64,000 bases of DNA, from NCBI GenBank assembly GCA_009741485.1, contig CM019215.1, forward strand, positions 76,139,916-76,203,915, written 5' to 3'. Both the position numbers and the translations under genes were made by a program. This DNA is from Malurus cyaneus samueli (Eukaryota; Chordata; Aves; Passeriformes; Maluridae). The notes beneath the pieces were generated by a model that did no database searches, was not told where the DNA came from, and worked only from the letters and a program-made list of their open reading frames with translations. Positions 35,188-49,096 of this stretch are shown piece after piece; position 1 is the stretch's first letter; each line of letters begins with the position of its first letter.

Positions 35188-38100
35188 CAGGGCAACTAGC
35201 TGCTTAGCCTCGTCCCAGCACTGGAAGGAGATAGACACAGGAACACTTAGAAAGCATCATGGAGACTGGTAGTAAAAAATGTGTACAAGAGCCTACATGC
35301 AACACTCAAGCGAGGGCCAACCACCAGTAGTGTTTGAAAGTGTGTGGGGAGTACATAAGGGTTGAAGATGATATAATAATTATTATTAAAAAAGTATTTT
35401 ATATTAGTCACCACTTAGGGATACAAAGAATGTTTTTGTAGGGCAATATACTCATACTCTGTATCTATAAAATGAAAGTAAGTTGTCACTTTGAAAATAT
35501 ATGAAAAACTTTTTTAACCTTAGAAAGTTTAATTGAAGTTTTGCAGCTTAAATTTTGTCAATGTATTTGATTATCCACATATAATATCTTTAGTTGAATG
35601 GCAGTCTTAATTAGCATGTTCTCAAGTGTAGAACTAGGGACAGTATTTGGATCAGAAATCAAATTCTCTGTAAATTAGAATTCATTAATCAGCTCTTAAT
35701 GTGGTTATTAGATAAAAGATGATATCTCATTACATTTTTGGCCAAATAGGGGGATTTCATAAGATAATAAATTTTTGAAAAATTTCTCTTCTTCTGACTA
35801 AATGTAACCCTTATTTCAAATGATCAGACTACAGTTCTGGGAAAATGATTTATTTCTTGCTTAGGATGAATAGTGCTGTTTTCAAATGTATAACCATCCA
35901 TTAGACACTAGCTGAAATGACATTCAGGAAAAGATTAAGTGAAATGTGTGTTTTATTTTTCCTGTACAATACAGCTTGAGTTCCATGTTCTGGTAGTGTT
36001 GCTATTTTCTTTCACAAATGTTTTGGTAGCCTGGGACATGATGGAATTTATTGTTTTCCAATAGTAAATATTAATATTTGGGGTTTATATATATATTGAA
36101 TTAATTAATTCAATGCCCCTTAATCTGTCTTTCTCACTTTTTTCTTCATATTTTATGAAATAATTTGAACTGGAAGCCCTCACAGAATGAACTATAAGGA
36201 TGGAAAGGCTGCCAGACATGAAGCTGATGGGGGAGGAGCCAGAGAGGTAACGGGGATAGGGCCAGGGCATGGCATGGGATGATGATGGTGATCCTCTGTC
36301 CAGGGGTGTACGGGCACAAGAAACAGATCCAGCTTGAGAGCCATCATCTTACATCTTATAATGATGTAAGAAATACCAAAACTAGATAACGAGTTTACAG
36401 TAGGCTTTCTAGAACAGTGTGGAGCCCAGGGTAGAGTGTTTGGCTTCCATTGCCCGAACTGTCTCATTTAAAGGTAACTCAATTATTTTAATATTATGCT
36501 AATTAGTACATTTATTTCTGGCTATTTTTGCTTCCTCTTCACTGTTTATTTTTTTTTTGAGACCATTTATAGAGTTTTAATTCAATTGATGGTGTTTTCT
36601 TTTTTTTGAAAAAGGTCTGCCACTGTGAATAGAACATCAGCAGAGAGAGTGGAAGAGCAAGTATTATATAAAGTGGATCCAGACATCCAACAGTCAAAGA
36701 TAAAACTCAGAAACACTCATGTATTATCTCTCTCTAGCACGAAGTTTTAATGTAAATTAAATAGGAACCTAACAGCTATTCTTAATCTCACACAAATTTA
36801 TTAAGCTTGTTTGATCCCTCAACTAAAATTTTTACAAAATCATAACTGTCATAAGAAAATATTGTATATATTAGAAAAACCTTCAAGATGTTAATTAAAC
36901 CTTTCTTATATTGTCTGTCAACACACATGAAATTTGGAAATTTCATTCATATTTTTAACTCCTTCCCATTATCCTCTACTAAATGCCATTGCTCAAAATG
37001 GATCTTTAAAGTAAAGTTGTATTTTTTAAACACACCTGTATACCTAATATTTTTTTGTGATATTTTCAGCAGTATTCATTCCACATCAGAAATAAATGTA
37101 CTCTTATTTGAAGTCTATCCCTGTTTTTTTTTGACATGATACAATCGTTCTAATGATGTATATATTGTTATTTTTAACTGATTTCATCACTCTCACTTAT
37201 TTTTGATATGGCAAATGTGAAGAGCAAAATCTTACAGTTTAAAAGGATGTTCCACCTGGTCTTTTTCTCATTCATTATCTTTTTGCTTAACCTTTTCCTT
37301 AAAAATTAGTTCTATGTCCTTGACACAAACCACTTTTCTCAACATTGTCATTTTTCTGTTACATCATTTCCATGGTCTGTGCATTCTTTCATTTTTATAC
37401 TTGAATCCTGTCAGTGACTAAATCTCTTTTAAACAGAGCTGAATTTCCTCACTCTTACTACATTCAAATCCAGGAAATATGGATGAAATTATGTAAATAA
37501 TAGGTTTCAATTTTGAGTGGCTTGATTTTAAAAATGGAATATCCCATTTTGGAGATTGATTTTCTTTACATATTCTTCCAAAGTATTTATATCAAGTAAC
37601 GCTTTAGAAAATCCTTTTTTAGATTTATTTTCTTCACTCAGATTTACTATAAATGCACATATGCTTTGAAGAAGAAAAGAAATCACTTCCTTTAAGTCTT
37701 GCTTCTGAATCCTATAATCCTTCACAAAGAAAACATGGAACCCAAAAGTTGTATATGTGTAAATCACATTAATCTTTTCAACACAACTACCGAATGTAGG
37801 TTCTAATCTAATATTTGAGTATGATATTTTTCTTTTCAGGATAGATTTACCTTCCTTACACCGTAGGGGAAAGAAGGCAAGACAGAAAACATATGATGGT
37901 ACAGTTGAGTTATAATGACTGCTTGGATATTGGAAATGGTAATTTTTCCTAAAGTCTCTTTATGATTGTTTCCCATGAGCCTCCTCTCAGCTCTGAGGGA
38001 CATAGCACACAGAACATGCAGAGGCTCTAGGTTACAAGAAAAAGCCCTACATCTAATTCTAAGCAGAAACAAAATCTCAGTTCTTTTAGAAATATGCACT

Positions 38101-38695
38101 CGTTGCCACACAGTTGGAGTAATTTATCATACTGTCGGAAGAATTCATTGAAGCAAATCTGTTGGTTTAGATATGAGCAGGAAAACATGGTACTCCAAAT
38201 TTAAATGACTTTTTAGCAATGTTGAGAGTTGTCCTCAGTAATGGTCACCTTTGACCTTAGATATCTAACAATAATATATCTCTTTTTGATAAGAGATTTT
38301 TAAATTTTATAAATTATATAAATTTCATTTTGTCTTCCTCTTTGGGACAAGCTGAAGTTCATTCAGAAGCCATGCCTATCTTTTTACTCACTCCTATGGG
38401 CAGGAGTGGAGTGGGAAAGAGGGATTTCACGGTACTAATTCCCACAGTGCATTGACAGACACTCCATGTTATGATTTGTTCAAACATTTTTCAGGAAAAA
38501 AATAAATGAATTTTGAAAGGGAGAAGGGTGCTTGAAATTATGTAAGATTGCAGAATACACTGAAAAAGGAAACTAAAAAGGCCCCCAATGATCAATACAT
38601 GTCATTTCAAAATGTAAACCAAAACAATAATGGGAACGATACCCACATCTTAAAATTGCAGACAAAAACAATTTTTTTTAAACTTGTTCTGCATG
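35188..38695. other. Non-coding DNA between copy B and the gap
   Basis: About 3.5 kb that is not repeated elsewhere in the window. It is AT-rich with no recognised gene. A GC-richer patch at 36190-36460 and a small perfect hairpin (stem CTTACATC/GATGTAAG at 36348-36370) are the only structured parts. Minus-strand frames at 37528-37767 and 36192-36467 have no recognised domain. Because it is boxed in by rearranged copies and a gap, its placement here is uncertain. Confidence 0.55.
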
Positions 38696-38699
38696 GCAT

Positions 38700-39017
38700 T
38701 CCTTTAGGGGTTGGTATTTGGACCAGCACTGTTTAACATCTTTGTTGGTGAGATGTGCCATGGATCAAGTGTGTTGAAGATGTCTCAGCACGTTTCCCAC
38801 AAAAACACCAAGCTGTGTGGTGAGGTCAGCATGCTGGAGGGAAGAGATGGCATCCAGAGGGGCCTGGACAAGCTGGAGAGGTGGGGCTGTGAAAACCTCA
38901 CGCATGCTCAGCAAGGGCCAAGGGCGCCAAATTCTGCGCTGAGCTGGGGACAGGTCTGAAGCACAAAATAAGGGCTGGGCAGAGAATGGATTGAAACAGC
39001 CCTGGGGAGAAGGACTT
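38700..39017 (+). mobile_element. CR1 LINE fragment, RT region, truncated by the gap
   Basis: A GGTATTTGGACCAGCACTGT block is followed by TTTAACATCTTTGTTGGTGA, then CACCAAGCTGTGTGG, CTGGAGGGAAGAGATGG and GGCCTGGACAAGCTGGAGAGG. This is the CR1 reverse transcriptase order VFGPALFNIF, then TKL, then LEGRDGIQRGLDKLERW. The frame stops near 38959, but CR1-like sequence continues to GGGGAGAAGGACTT, where the N gap starts. The remaining 3' end is missing or lies in the gap. Confidence 0.88.
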
Positions 39018-39042
39018 NNNNNNNNNNNNNNNNNNNNNNNNN
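39018..39042. other. Assembly gap of 25 N
   Basis: Exactly 25 unresolved bases separate the truncated CR1 from the first base of copy C. A round small size suggests a placeholder rather than a measured gap. Confidence 0.99.
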
Positions 39043-42000
39043 CAGAGCAGCACTCCTTGTCCTTGGAGGTGCGGGTACACTGCTTAGGGAAGAATGAATG
39101 AAAGCCCTGTTAACCTTACTTTAAGGATACACCACAAAGAATTTTTTCTCCCATTCTTTATGCTCATTTGCTGTTATCTTTCAGTGACCTGGTAGTTCAA
39201 AGCCCAGCCTTTCTGTATGACTTTGACTGGTTAAGTAGCTTTGACATTATAGCCTATCAGGGTGAGATATCAGACTTTGGTACACCTGTAGCTTCAGTCC
39301 TTGTCCTAGACATCATTCAAAGAAAACAGTATTTTTGCTGTGTTAAAAGAATTAAGCTTATTCACTAAGAATTGTTGACTGGTCTGTGGTTGACACAAGC
39401 TGCAGTCTCCAAATAACAAAAATAACTCTGAGCTCTGTAGGCTTGAAAGATAAATTAGTATAGTGCTGGAGGTGCACTGAGGGTAGCAAATGTCCTAATG
39501 CCCATTGTGCCTCTGAAATCTTTCCTTATACTATAACTATTTTTTACTTTATAACCCATTAAAATGTCCTGTTGAATATTTGAGGATGTTAAATTATATC
39601 TCATTTTTCCAGAGTATGACATAGATAAAATAGAATGCTTGAGTCTACAGACATTAGCAAAGTCCACCCATTTTTCCAATAAATGTTTTCTTATGCTCCA
39701 CTCAAAATTTATAGCATTTCTCAGCCCTGTTTTACAATGTCAATGGAAAATTTTATCACACAGGCATTAGGATTAAATATTTCTATCCATATTTGAATAT
39801 CACTAATGATAAATGAAATGTACTGATATTAATGATAGTGACCAATCACATAATCCATAAATTGATTAGCATAATACCTGATGTTTTAATAGTATTAGGG
39901 GCTTAATTTTGAGGCTGACTCATATTCTTTATAATTCAATAACTATAGCTGTCTACCCAGCTTTTTCAATGATTTCCACTTTACTGAGGCTACAATTCTA
40001 TTAGTTAATGAAGTTGTCTAGAATTTATTTTCTGCTCCTGACAGCAAGTGACAAGTTATCATTTTGGATATCCTCTTTCTATGTTGCATTCTTTGGGTCC
40101 ACATGTGCACCCTTGTATCTTATTGCATGCAAAGACCTTTCCATAGTATAAAGGACACTAGGGGATGTGTATGCTTCCCTTAGCAATGCCATCACCTCTT
40201 CACCTGTCCCTTCAGATTAAATTCAGCTACTCTTTGATGCTTGAAATACAGGAAGCTGTAGCTCTTTGGGACAATAAAATGTTCTAGAGTCTTAGTTGCA
40301 CATTTGGCATGCCTTTGAGGAAGAAATGTATTGGTGCTAACCAGGCTCTTAAACTTGGAATAATTTAACTCAAAACGTGGTTGACAGCATATAACACCAG
40401 GCAGAGACACAAATGTTTAATACAGGCATAGAAAAAGAAACAAGAAATTATGCTTGATCTGAGTGAAATAAGAAAGATTTCTCTCCTCTCGTTCTACTCA
40501 GTTTCTGTTTCACTGTCTTCACTAAGACGACCTTGCTGCTGGTGAGCCACTCTGAGTAGGGGTGGCTTTGAGGAGTTTTTCCAACAGACAAGTTCTTTAC
40601 AGGAAATCCTTAATGCTGTACTCAGAGCTTAACTCACTTCCCTCATAAACACTGTTCATCTGCTCCAAGTAGGCTGCTGTCAAGAGCCCCTGGCCCACAC
40701 CATTCCCCAATCTCTGTGCAAGTGTTCTTTGGGAAGGTGCTGATTTGGTGTGCTCCATGCCAAGGCACAGGCAAACTGTCAGCCAATATATATGATCATA
40801 TGCCAACACTCAAATATTAGGGCTTGGCCAAGTATGCGTTTACTAGCAAAAGCAAAGCCTGAAGGTACAAAAAAGTCATTATTTTTTATCACCTTAGAAA
40901 AGTAATAGTGTTACACTTGAAAACTCAGAAATCTTATGGTATTGTTGTTGTTTTTCTTAAATGCCTTAAAAATTTCTATTTCATTAGAAGGATTTATTAT
41001 ATTCTGCCTATAGCCTGAAACAAAATTCATTGCCTTCAAATACTGTCATTATCATTGACTGTAATCAGAAGGATTATATGGACATCAGCAACTGAGTTTC
41101 TTCAATGTGCTTGTGAGCAGTGTTTTGAAAAGAATATTTCATTCTGTATTAAACATTTTGTGCTTTATTAGATAATGGGGAGAGGGGCATGAAAAAGCTG
41201 TCTTCAATTTACTTGTATTTATTATAATTTAAAAGTCTGGATAATCAACTTTAATGTTTGTTGTACTAGCATTAGCATCAAGCTTATACACAGATGGTGC
41301 ATTGCTCCTCTGCTACAGAAAGGCCCTATATCTGAAAATTAACAGCAGCACTGATTACTTCTAGTGATGAATATTCTAAGTTCCACTTGCTTAAGAAAGA
41401 TGATATCAAAATAATTTTACAAAAAAGATTGTCTATCTACCACTCTACACTTGCTGCCACTCTTTTATTTGCAAAAGCTGAAGATGCATAATTTTACTCC
41501 CTACACAAAAGGTTGTGAACTAAAAGTTAGAATAAAGTGTCTGTTCTATTACAATTTTGGAAAGGATTTGGGGCTAGGATGCACTTCAATCTAGATCCTC
41601 AGGTAATTTTTTGTGAACCTCTACTGATACAAGTTAAAATTCTTATGCATTTTTGTTACCTTCCTTAGCCTTATAAAGATTTTAAGATAGTGCTTGAAAT
41701 GATGTGTTGAAACTGAATACTGGGATAGGAATGAAACCTTGAGATCTGCAGGAGTTTTGTTCTCTTCCACCCTGCTGGCTATTAGCCATGTTGTATTCGA
41801 GTTCAGAGTGTCTTAGCTGCAGAGAAGCTCAGACGAGCTTCAGATGCTGTTGTGCTGGAATATATTTTGTGTGCCCTTGGCCCTCTGTGCAGGCTCCATG
41901 AAGTGTGCAGTCTAACACACTGAGGATGATCATGCTTTGCTACAGTGAGAGGGTCTGGCTTGTGACTCTCCAGAGCACATCCTTGACATAATCAGATGTG

Positions 42001-45000
42001 GAGTATTTGTCATCTCTTACATTTCTATAATTTCTTTTTGCCAGAGATTCAGACCACAGTTCTGCATCTCACAGCATACTTGTATTTTTCTCAGGCAGAA
42101 AATCTTCTACTCTTACGTTACACATTAAAGCCTATCCTACTGAAGGAAAACCTGTCCTTTTGTAAAAAATTGTGCTGTATAAATGTTATACTTCTTTTTC
42201 TATATAGAAGAAAATTGTTTCATACTGTATTGGAAACTATAAGCTGATGACTTAATACATATGATTGGTGCTTTATTTTTTCTTCTTTTCTGACACTACC
42301 CTAAGATAGAAAAGGCTAGATTCCTGGCTCCTTTATATTTTGTGGGCTGTCAGGAGCTTCAGATAGAGCTTCAGTAATTTAGAAAGACTAGATTGATTTA
42401 AAATAAATCTTAACTTTATTACTTAGCCTTGTACACTTTCCAAATAGCAGCATGTTTCTGTCTTTCCTTTGAACTTTGATAGAGCACAGAGAATATAGAA
42501 CAAGTTTACAGAGATTATTGTTGACTAATTCAATGTGTAATTACATGATGAATGAAATATTTCAGTGGGATCCTTTGGAGCAGCTGAACAAATTGCTGTC
42601 AGTAATGTCAAATAGCTTCCTTTCAAGACTCAGACTTTTACTTTATTTTTCTAAAGATTCAGACAGAAGAAGAAGTACACTTTATACGGGTAAACATAAA
42701 AAATAAGGCTATAGATCACCAGCTGATATAAAGTAATAAAGACCCATTTAACTTGAAATTTTAGAAGGTATTTAAACCAGTTGAGACTCTGATCCTATAA
42801 CTTTTTCTGCTTTCCAGTATCATACAGGATGACCTTCTTAAATTTGTTCTCATGAATCTTCCTTGACTGACGGAAAAGGAGATCTGATTAAGTTTGAATG
42901 GACTGAGAGATGAATGTGTAGAATGTACTTCTCTACAGAAAATATATGCCTCTTAAAACTCCATCTCTTTTTTGCTTTCCTTTTTTTTTTTTTGCTTCCT
43001 TTTTTTTTTTTTTTTAGTAGAACACTCAGTTTGCATAGCCTTACTCCTATGGTCAGTGACTTGAATTGCAAACAGAAATAGTTTAGTATTACACGATTTG
43101 GAAAATTTGTATAACATATCTGGTTAGGCTGTTATTACTGCAAAAACTTTTATAAAGCCCCTAATTTTCCAATACCATTTTTATCTAATAGATTTCTTGT
43201 CTGGAATACATCTGCATTTCTAGTACTTCTACAGAGAAAAAAAGAATTATCTAGGGTCACTTAAAAACACAAAAGAGTGTTTCATATATATGTTTGTTTC
43301 TTCCAGATACACTTAGTTGTTCAGTAATGTACCAATTAGTCCCTTACTTTTGAGAGCATCAATTTGAAAATGTGACATGACACAAAGCAGAGAATGAAGA
43401 ATTTTTTAGTTAAAGCTTTAGATAAAATTTAGGGTCACTAGACAGCACAAAACTAAAGTCAAAAACAACTAAATTACAAGTGCAGAATAATTACATTTAT
43501 AGTGATAGGCTTTGTAATCCTTTCTATTCTCAAGCATCAGAACAGAATGAAGAATTTTTATGACAGTTGGGGAAATGAGAGCAATAAATTTATCTCTTTA
43601 TATGTACATGTAGCTATAGCTATGCATCTATATCTATATCCATAATCTTATATATAGAGAGAGAGAGCATCTATTATATATATTATATATAGCTGTGATG
43701 GATAGACTTGATGTCTAACATCATACATTTATAAGGAAATTCATCTTCATATCACAAGATGATCACTTTCTAGGGCAAGAAAGCTTTTCCCCTTGTGCAG
43801 CCTTGTAAACACACTGCTTAGCTGTATGCCTGAGAAGAGTTAAATCACCAATTATCCTTCAAGTAGAAAAACACGGATTTTCTTCTCATTTTGCTATTCT
43901 GAAAGACTGAGTACCCTGAATTGTTTAAAAGCTCCAGGAGATGTACAATACATCCAGGAGAGCAGGTATGAGTGGTGGATATGATTTCTACCTCTGATCT
44001 AAAAAATGGACTCCTTAACAGATCATCTCATCTCATGGACAGCTCAAAATATGATCTCACATTTGTGATGCAGCACTAATAATTACAATAAAGTCTTAGG
44101 TCAAAGTTGGGTTAGTTTCTCTTTTTCTCTGGGTTTAACCATGTACAGACAACAGGTTCTGTCTAGAAATCTGTTTATAAATGGCAGATGTCAAGATCCA
44201 ATACTGCACTATTTTCTGGTAGCAAAGAAATGTGTTTTTAAAATATCTTCAAGCAATGATACAGGAATTCAGAATGACACACCAAAAATGCTTTTCAGGA
44301 AAAAATTGTTTTTTAACAAAGCACTGCATAGAAATCATTTCGTCTTCAACCATTTGATAAATTGTTGCTGAGCATTTGGTGAGCCAGTCAACAAATACCA
44401 CTGTTGAGAACAGTTGCATATTCTAGTTCCTATCACTTTGCATCTTATTTTTATATTTGATAGCTTTGTCTGTTGAAGCTCATTGTAAACCTCTTTAAAA
44501 AGATCATCTGATTATCAGCTGCAAATTGAGAAACTGCCTATATTTTTTCATAGCCTTTTCTATCAACAGATCAAACTCCCAGTAGAAACACTTCCATCTG
44601 TTTATTCATATGTATGAAAACTAGAAAATGAGCGCACAGAAAGCCAGTATTAGTTTTCATGTTCCCACTAGGTGTTAGCTGAGATGTGTTTGATTGTATG
44701 TGTATCTAAAGACATGCATGTATGTAAATATGTGTCTATATGTTTGGAGAGTAATTCCAAAGCTCTTGTATCTTGGACTTCTTTCATTCAAATTTGCAGC
44801 ATTGACTAATGTCCTCTTTAGAACACTATTTCTTTCCATATATAAGCCTTAATTATGGAGAGAATTAACATATGTTTGTTATATGTCTGATGATAAAAAT
44901 AATTACGACTTTTTTAATCTTATCATTTGCAACTATCATGTTAATTACACCTGAATTAGGGGATGTCCATTTGAGTTGTTGGTAATTTGACTCACTCACG

Positions 45001-45129
45001 GGTATTACTTTATGTCAAACCACACCAGTGAAAATACCTTGTGATTAACAGATGCTAAAAGAAAGCCCTATGCAAAACTGGTGTGATGGATATTTTATTA
45101 ATGATCTTTTAATTTTAAACTGAAAGTTC

Positions 45130-45160
45130 TTTTTTTTTTTTTTTTTTTTTTTTCTTTTTT
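45130..45160 (-). repeat. Poly-T tract, copy C
   Basis: T24, one C and T6, the counterpart of the poly-T in copy A and the poly-A in copy B. Confidence 0.95.
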
Positions 45161-47002
45161 CCCCTCAGTTCACTTCACTCTGGAATACAAATTTGGCGCA
45201 TACAAGAGAAGATATCCTGTGCTCATTAAATTGAATGGATACATTCTTACTGAACTCAGTACAAAGACCAAGCCTAAGACTGGTAGAAAAGTCAATTTAT
45301 GGGAGAAAAATATAAAACCACTTGTTAAATGGAATGTAACTGGTGAGCTAATGATCAGTGCTGCAACATGGAAAAAAAAATCACCACAGCTGCCCTTATG
45401 CCACCAGCTCACAACACACGAGTAAGAGAAGATGTTAAAGAAGAACATTCCATCACCAGCTAGCTATAAATCCCAAACCATTTCTCTGAAATTGCCTAGT
45501 CACAGCACACACTTTTTTGACAAGGGAGACTATAAATTTTTTATTTGTTCCTATTATCTACCTCTGCATAGGTTTCTCTGTGTAAGCTGCAGGTGAAAGA
45601 TTTTCCTGGTTCCATCTGGAAAAGAGAGACTTAAGAGGGCAACTATGTAAAGAGCTGCTGGTTACTGAGGCTATTTGTCTTCTAGCTGAATGCAGCTCGA
45701 CCAGAATCATACAGATAACAAAGCCAAGTGAAAAGCTTTTATTGAGTCTATATGGTTCCAGAGGGAGCTTCTGGTCCTTCTCACAGTGATATATGAAGAC
45801 TGCTGATGTAAATAGTTTTAAAGAAGCATTTATAAATGCTTCCCATGCCAAATAAAAGTAGATTTAAATGCCAGCATAGCTAGTTGCCTTCTGAGACAAC
45901 CTTCTGGTCATTGTTTTTTTTTGTCTATTACTTCATAAGATCATGACTAGAAAACAGAGTTGGGTTCAGGGGCAGAAGCAGAACAATGAATGGGAATCAC
46001 TTGTAGCACTATTTCTAATAGAAGAGAATACAAAGTTCGATAAAGAATTACAGAGGATGAAAATTGCATTTGAAATAGAAAAGAAATTACTCAACAAGTG
46101 ACTATTTTGGATTCATGGCAGACGAGCTCTGAAACATAAATGTTTGCTAGCACAGAGGTGTATGCTATGAGTGTTTTCTACTTGTAGTAATTATTCTATA
46201 TTTTCTCTAAGATTTTTTTAAAGTAATTGGAATCAATGTCTTAACACTCATATGTGGCAGTAAATGGAAATTCTTCCTTTGTTGTCCCAGATGACAATAA
46301 TTTTCACTTTTCTCTCTAGTGAATTTCAAAAGCAACAGCTCAAATTTTGGCTAGGGAGTAGTCAATATTAAAAATGTTTGTCTTGATATATAAGTGTATC
46401 AGTACATTTAGCACATTTCTTTTCCCTACCAGACTGTTTTTACTGCTACTTTCAACCAGCCTGAATGGGAGGAAATATTTGGGCATAACAGATGGTGTCA
46501 GCTAGTGAGAACCACTTTCAATGACAACGTATGTTAACAAGCTGAATGTCTTAGTACATTTACATTATAAGATGGAAATTGGAGTAAATATTTTAATATG
46601 AACTATTTTTAGTGTCAGTGAGCACTTCATACTGAAGTAGCTGACAGTCTGTGGCTATCCCACTCTTGGCAACGAAGCACTGATTCTTTGTGTCTGTGGG
46701 TGTGCTACATAATTACTACAATAAAGATAGTGACTTAAGACTTAACTAATGACAAGATTCTGTCATTTTTATCTTGTCCTGCTTGGAGATATCCCTTACC
46801 CTGAGAGTTTACAACTTTAAAGAGCAGAGGACTCTCATAGATTACCGAGAAAAGTGAGAATTACATAATTACATAGATTAGAGAAAGAGAGTTTTTATCT
46901 ATTACATAGATAAATGAAAGAGAGTTTGGTTCAAGTTAATTTAGATACAAAGTGATTTCTATTTTAAACCCAGTTGACAATGAAGCCTGACAGAGTATAT
47001 TT

Positions 47003-47532
47003 GTTGTTGAACCCAGAAGAGCATCAAACAGTAAAAGTGAGAAACTGTGGGTTGAGATGACAGTTTAACAAGTAAAGCAAAAGCCACACGTGCAAAGCAA
47101 AACAAAACAAGAAAAAAACAAGGAATTCCTTCACATCTTCCCACAGGCAGGGAGGTGTTCAGCCATCTCCAGGAAGGCTTCAGGCTCCATACATGTACAG
47201 TGAACTTGGGAAGACAAAAGGCATTCACTCTGAATGTCCCCCTTTCTTCCTTTCTTCGTTCCCCAAATTTATATGCTGAGCATGATACCAAGTAGTGTGG
47301 AATACCCCTTGGGTGCATTACATTCAGCTGTCTAGCTTTGTCCTTCCCACTTCCTGCACACCCCTGGCCTCCTCACTGTCAGGGCAGTGCAAGAAGCAGA
47401 AAAGCTTTCTGTGCAAGCACCGTTCAACAATATTGAAAATATGTGCATTATCAACCCTATTCCCACCAAAATCCAAAGCATAACCCCACTCTTCTACTGT
47501 GAAGAAAATTAAATCTGCCTCAGCCAAAACCA
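47003..47532 (-). mobile_element. ERVL-type LTR, copy C
   Basis: Minus-strand counterpart of the LTR in copies A and B, with the same truncated 3' end. Single-base losses scattered through it match the error-like pattern of copy C as a whole. Confidence 0.85.
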
Positions 47533-48589
47533 GAAGAAATGGATTTATATTTCAGTTGTGATTCCACTGGCATCTACGTTCCATCTGACAGCTTTCATTA
47601 AGTCCTTCCAGAGAAAAATGGATTGGATTTCCTGTGGGTCTGCCATAGTAGACCTTTGCTATGGATTTTGATGCATCATTTTTGAATGAATAATTAAGAA
47701 AGGTCAGAGCTCAACTGAGACCTTAGGCAATGTTCAATATCTTGACAGCAGTGACAGAGAAAGTTCTTGTGAATGCAGATATCTACCTGAACTATCCTGA
47801 AGAAAGTAGGTCAAATAGTAAACTGTTACCTAAACACATTTGAATTCAGAAAACTCGATTGAATTGTACTCACTCCAAGTGCAGACTGAAAGGAAAGGTG
47901 GCCGTTGTTTTGGGAGGGCAGGATGCTGCCTGTGTGTTATGATCAAATTAGTAAGAGATGTTTTTCCCCTAATTAAGGTGCAAATGAGACCTACACCTAA
48001 GTCATTATATGGATTTTATTTTAACAGTAAATGTGAGGTGTGGGGAGAGATGTGTTTGTCTGTAATTGCTCCCATGGTGGCATATCTTATGGCAAGTCCT
48101 TCTGGTCTGGACAGGCCACACTGCTGACTCACACTGAGCTGCTGCTGACCCGGATCCCTTCTGCAGGGCACTCCAGACACTTCCCTCCCACTTTGTGTGT
48201 TACAGTGTTGCTCCACCCTAGGTGCACATCCAGCATTTGGATTTGCCAGATTTTATCCTTTATTGATGATATCTCCTTCATAATTGGCGGGTCTTGATTT
48301 TTTTTGTCTGTTTTCTGATTGTTGGGTTGCTGTGTAGAAGCAACTTACAGATGCACAGTAGATGGAAGGTCTCAGCTTGGTTGGGCTGGTATGAACACCC
48401 AGAGACACCAGACAGCAGCACATGGAGGCTGCTCTAGGCTGCACGGGAGTTCAGGTGCTGGTGCTCCACAGGCTTGTTTCCTGCCTGGTATGATATTCGG
48501 GTATATGAGAGGCTCTGACCCAGATGAAGGTCCGGAGATGGATCTGTAGCAGCTAGGACAGCCTGTGGAACATAATGGTCTCACTTGTG

Positions 48590-49096
48590 GGAAATGAGTG
48601 GTGGTAAAAGTCCTGCATTGCTGGGTGGAAATTTGTCCCACACTGGGACACAACAACCCCATGCAATGCTACAGATTTGGGGAAGAGTGGCTGGAAAGCT
48701 GCCCAGCAAAAAGTGACCTGGAGTACTGGTCAACAGCCTGGCATGAGTCAGGGGCCCAGGTGGCCGAGAAGGCCAATGGACCTGACCTACAGCAATATGT
48801 GCCAGCAGGACCAGAGCAGGATTGCCCTCTGTAGTGGTTGAGCTGCCCTAAATCTGGGCTCAGTTCTGGACCCTCACAGCAAGCAGCTTGAGGGCTGTAG
48901 TGAGTCAGTGAAGGACAAGGAACTGAGGAGGGTCTAGAGGTAAGTCTCATCAGGAAGCAGTTGAAGGGAGCATGGGGCTGTTTATCCTGAGCAAGGAGTC
49001 CAGGGGAGATCTTATCACTCTCTACAGCTACCTGAAAGAGCGAGGCTGGGATGATCTTAGAAGTCTTTTCAACCTGAATGGATTCTATGATTCTGG
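48590..49096 (+). mobile_element. CR1 LINE fragment in block X, copy C
   Basis: Direct counterpart of the CR1 at 29834-30365. The CAACAACCCCATGCAATGC block is at about 48651 and the 3' end TTCTATGATTCTGGGA near 49083-49098, with the same internal deletion in the 3' tract. It is shorter than the B copy around 48780-48815, where bases are missing. The 199-codon frame on the opposite strand (49268-48669) is antisense to this element and is not a gene. Confidence 0.88.
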
